From contig QANT01005220.1 of NCBI GenBank assembly GCA_003254885.1, forward strand, positions 1,751-34,996: a stretch of DNA of 33,246 nt, written 5' to 3'. A program made the position numbers and the translations under genes. Numbering within the stretch: position 1 is the stretch's first letter; each line of letters opens with the position of its first letter. The stretch is from Purshia tridentata. Taxonomy: Eukaryota; Streptophyta; Magnoliopsida; Rosales; Rosaceae. The notes below the pieces were generated by a model. It ran no database searches. It saw only the letters and a list, made by a program, of their open reading frames with translations, and was not told the origin of the DNA. This document shows, in pieces, positions 32,860-33,246 of this stretch.

Positions 32860-33246
32860 GGGTAAACTTCAATTTAGTACCTCAAGAATAGGTCGGATTG
32901 CAAGTTGGTACCCCTAGTTTTTTTTTGAATTTTTCAGTACCCCATCTTCAAAATTNTTTTTGAATTTTTCAGTACCCCATCTTCAAAATTTTGGCAAATA
33001 AATACCTCCGTTAACTCTTCCGTCTAAAATTCTGTTAACTGATGACGTGGTGCTGACGCATGTGCCACATGTCTACCTAAATATAACCACGTGGACAAAT
33101 AAATAATAAAATATTATAAAAATTTTTTTAATAAAAATAAAAATGAAATAAATTATTAAAAAAAATTTTTAATCCATAATTAAATTAGAAAAAGCAAACT
33201 AAAAAACTAAAATTAATAAAATTAAATTTAAAAAAAAAACCTCTCC
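32860..33246. mobile_element. Left part of a dispersed plant repeat, cut by the window edge
   Basis: The segment begins GGGTAAACTTCAATTTAGTA and continues through GTTGGTACCCC, CCGTTAACTCTTCCGTC, a GATGACGTGG segment and a CCACGTGG palindrome at 33087-33094. Sequences of this style are common high-copy DNA at the ends of MULE-like elements in eudicots. The right end is outside the window. Confidence 0.45.
32922..32990. repeat. 34-bp exact duplication around a single N (probable assembly seam)
   Basis: The copies at 32922-32955 and 32957-32990 are identical and the N at 32956 is the only base between them. This is the same pattern as at 18743. Confidence 0.85.

Larger units (their letters stand above)
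30601..33246. other. Repeat-rich intergenic DNA with no supported gene
   Basis: The stretch is A+T-rich. It contains a TGACGTCA site, three 40-bp tandem units, a degenerate CAGTTT array, a hairpin and a dispersed repeat at the right edge, each listed separately. Frames of 62-83 codons near 32236-32616 overlap on both strands and show no protein features. Confidence 0.6.

Overview
This window is nuclear DNA from a flowering plant, almost certainly a eudicot. The evidence is many short GT-AG introns with T-rich tracts, A+T-rich intergenic DNA, plant-type transposon debris, and four genes that all have clear plant orthologue families. The species cannot be read from the sequence. Four isolated N positions, two of them flanked by exact or near-exact duplications, point to a draft assembly. 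I reconstructed the exons by hand from splice sites, reading phase and protein family similarity.

Layout. (1) 1-10810, plus strand: a 5'-truncated MBOAT-family O-acyltransferase gene (Gup1/HHAT-like) with 17 visible exons encoding 478 residues. Its introns carry several repeats: a retroposon-like poly-A insertion near 1.1-1.5 kb, a large foldback element at 5.1-5.5 kb, and an 800-bp terminal-inverted-repeat element at 8.8-9.6 kb containing an antisense gene-like relic. (2) 10811-13407: an intergenic region with a Helitron-type 3' terminus at 12020-12050. It directly abuts a decayed minus-strand copy of the last two exons of the 26S proteasome ATPase RPT6. The promoter and 5' leader of the next gene follow. 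(3) 13408-20975, plus: TFIIH core subunit p62/TFB1, 20 exons, 600 residues, with one GC-AG intron. (4) 22189-24387, plus: an intronless GRP23-type pentatricopeptide repeat gene of 732 residues. Its tail is a 12-unit, 39-bp (13-residue) tandem repeat. (5) 24388-27912: intergenic, with two tandem duplications. (6) 29993-27913, minus: a two-exon Core-2/I-branching (DUF266, BC10-like) Golgi glycosyltransferase of 399 residues. (7) 29994-33246: its leader and promoter, then repeat-rich intergenic DNA with 40-bp tandem repeats, a degenerate CAGTTT array, a hairpin, and the edge of another dispersed repeat.

The four genes work in unrelated processes (lipid or protein O-acylation, transcription and DNA repair, organellar RNA processing, cell-wall or Golgi glycosylation). 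They are not a functional cluster. I see no rRNA, tRNA, CRISPR, phage or biosynthetic system, and nothing I would call a new biological system. The most informative items are the derived tail of the GRP23-like protein, the Helitron terminus joined to the RPT6 relic, the TIR element with a gene-like relic, the intronic foldback, and an unexplained coding-like stretch in a TFB1 intron.
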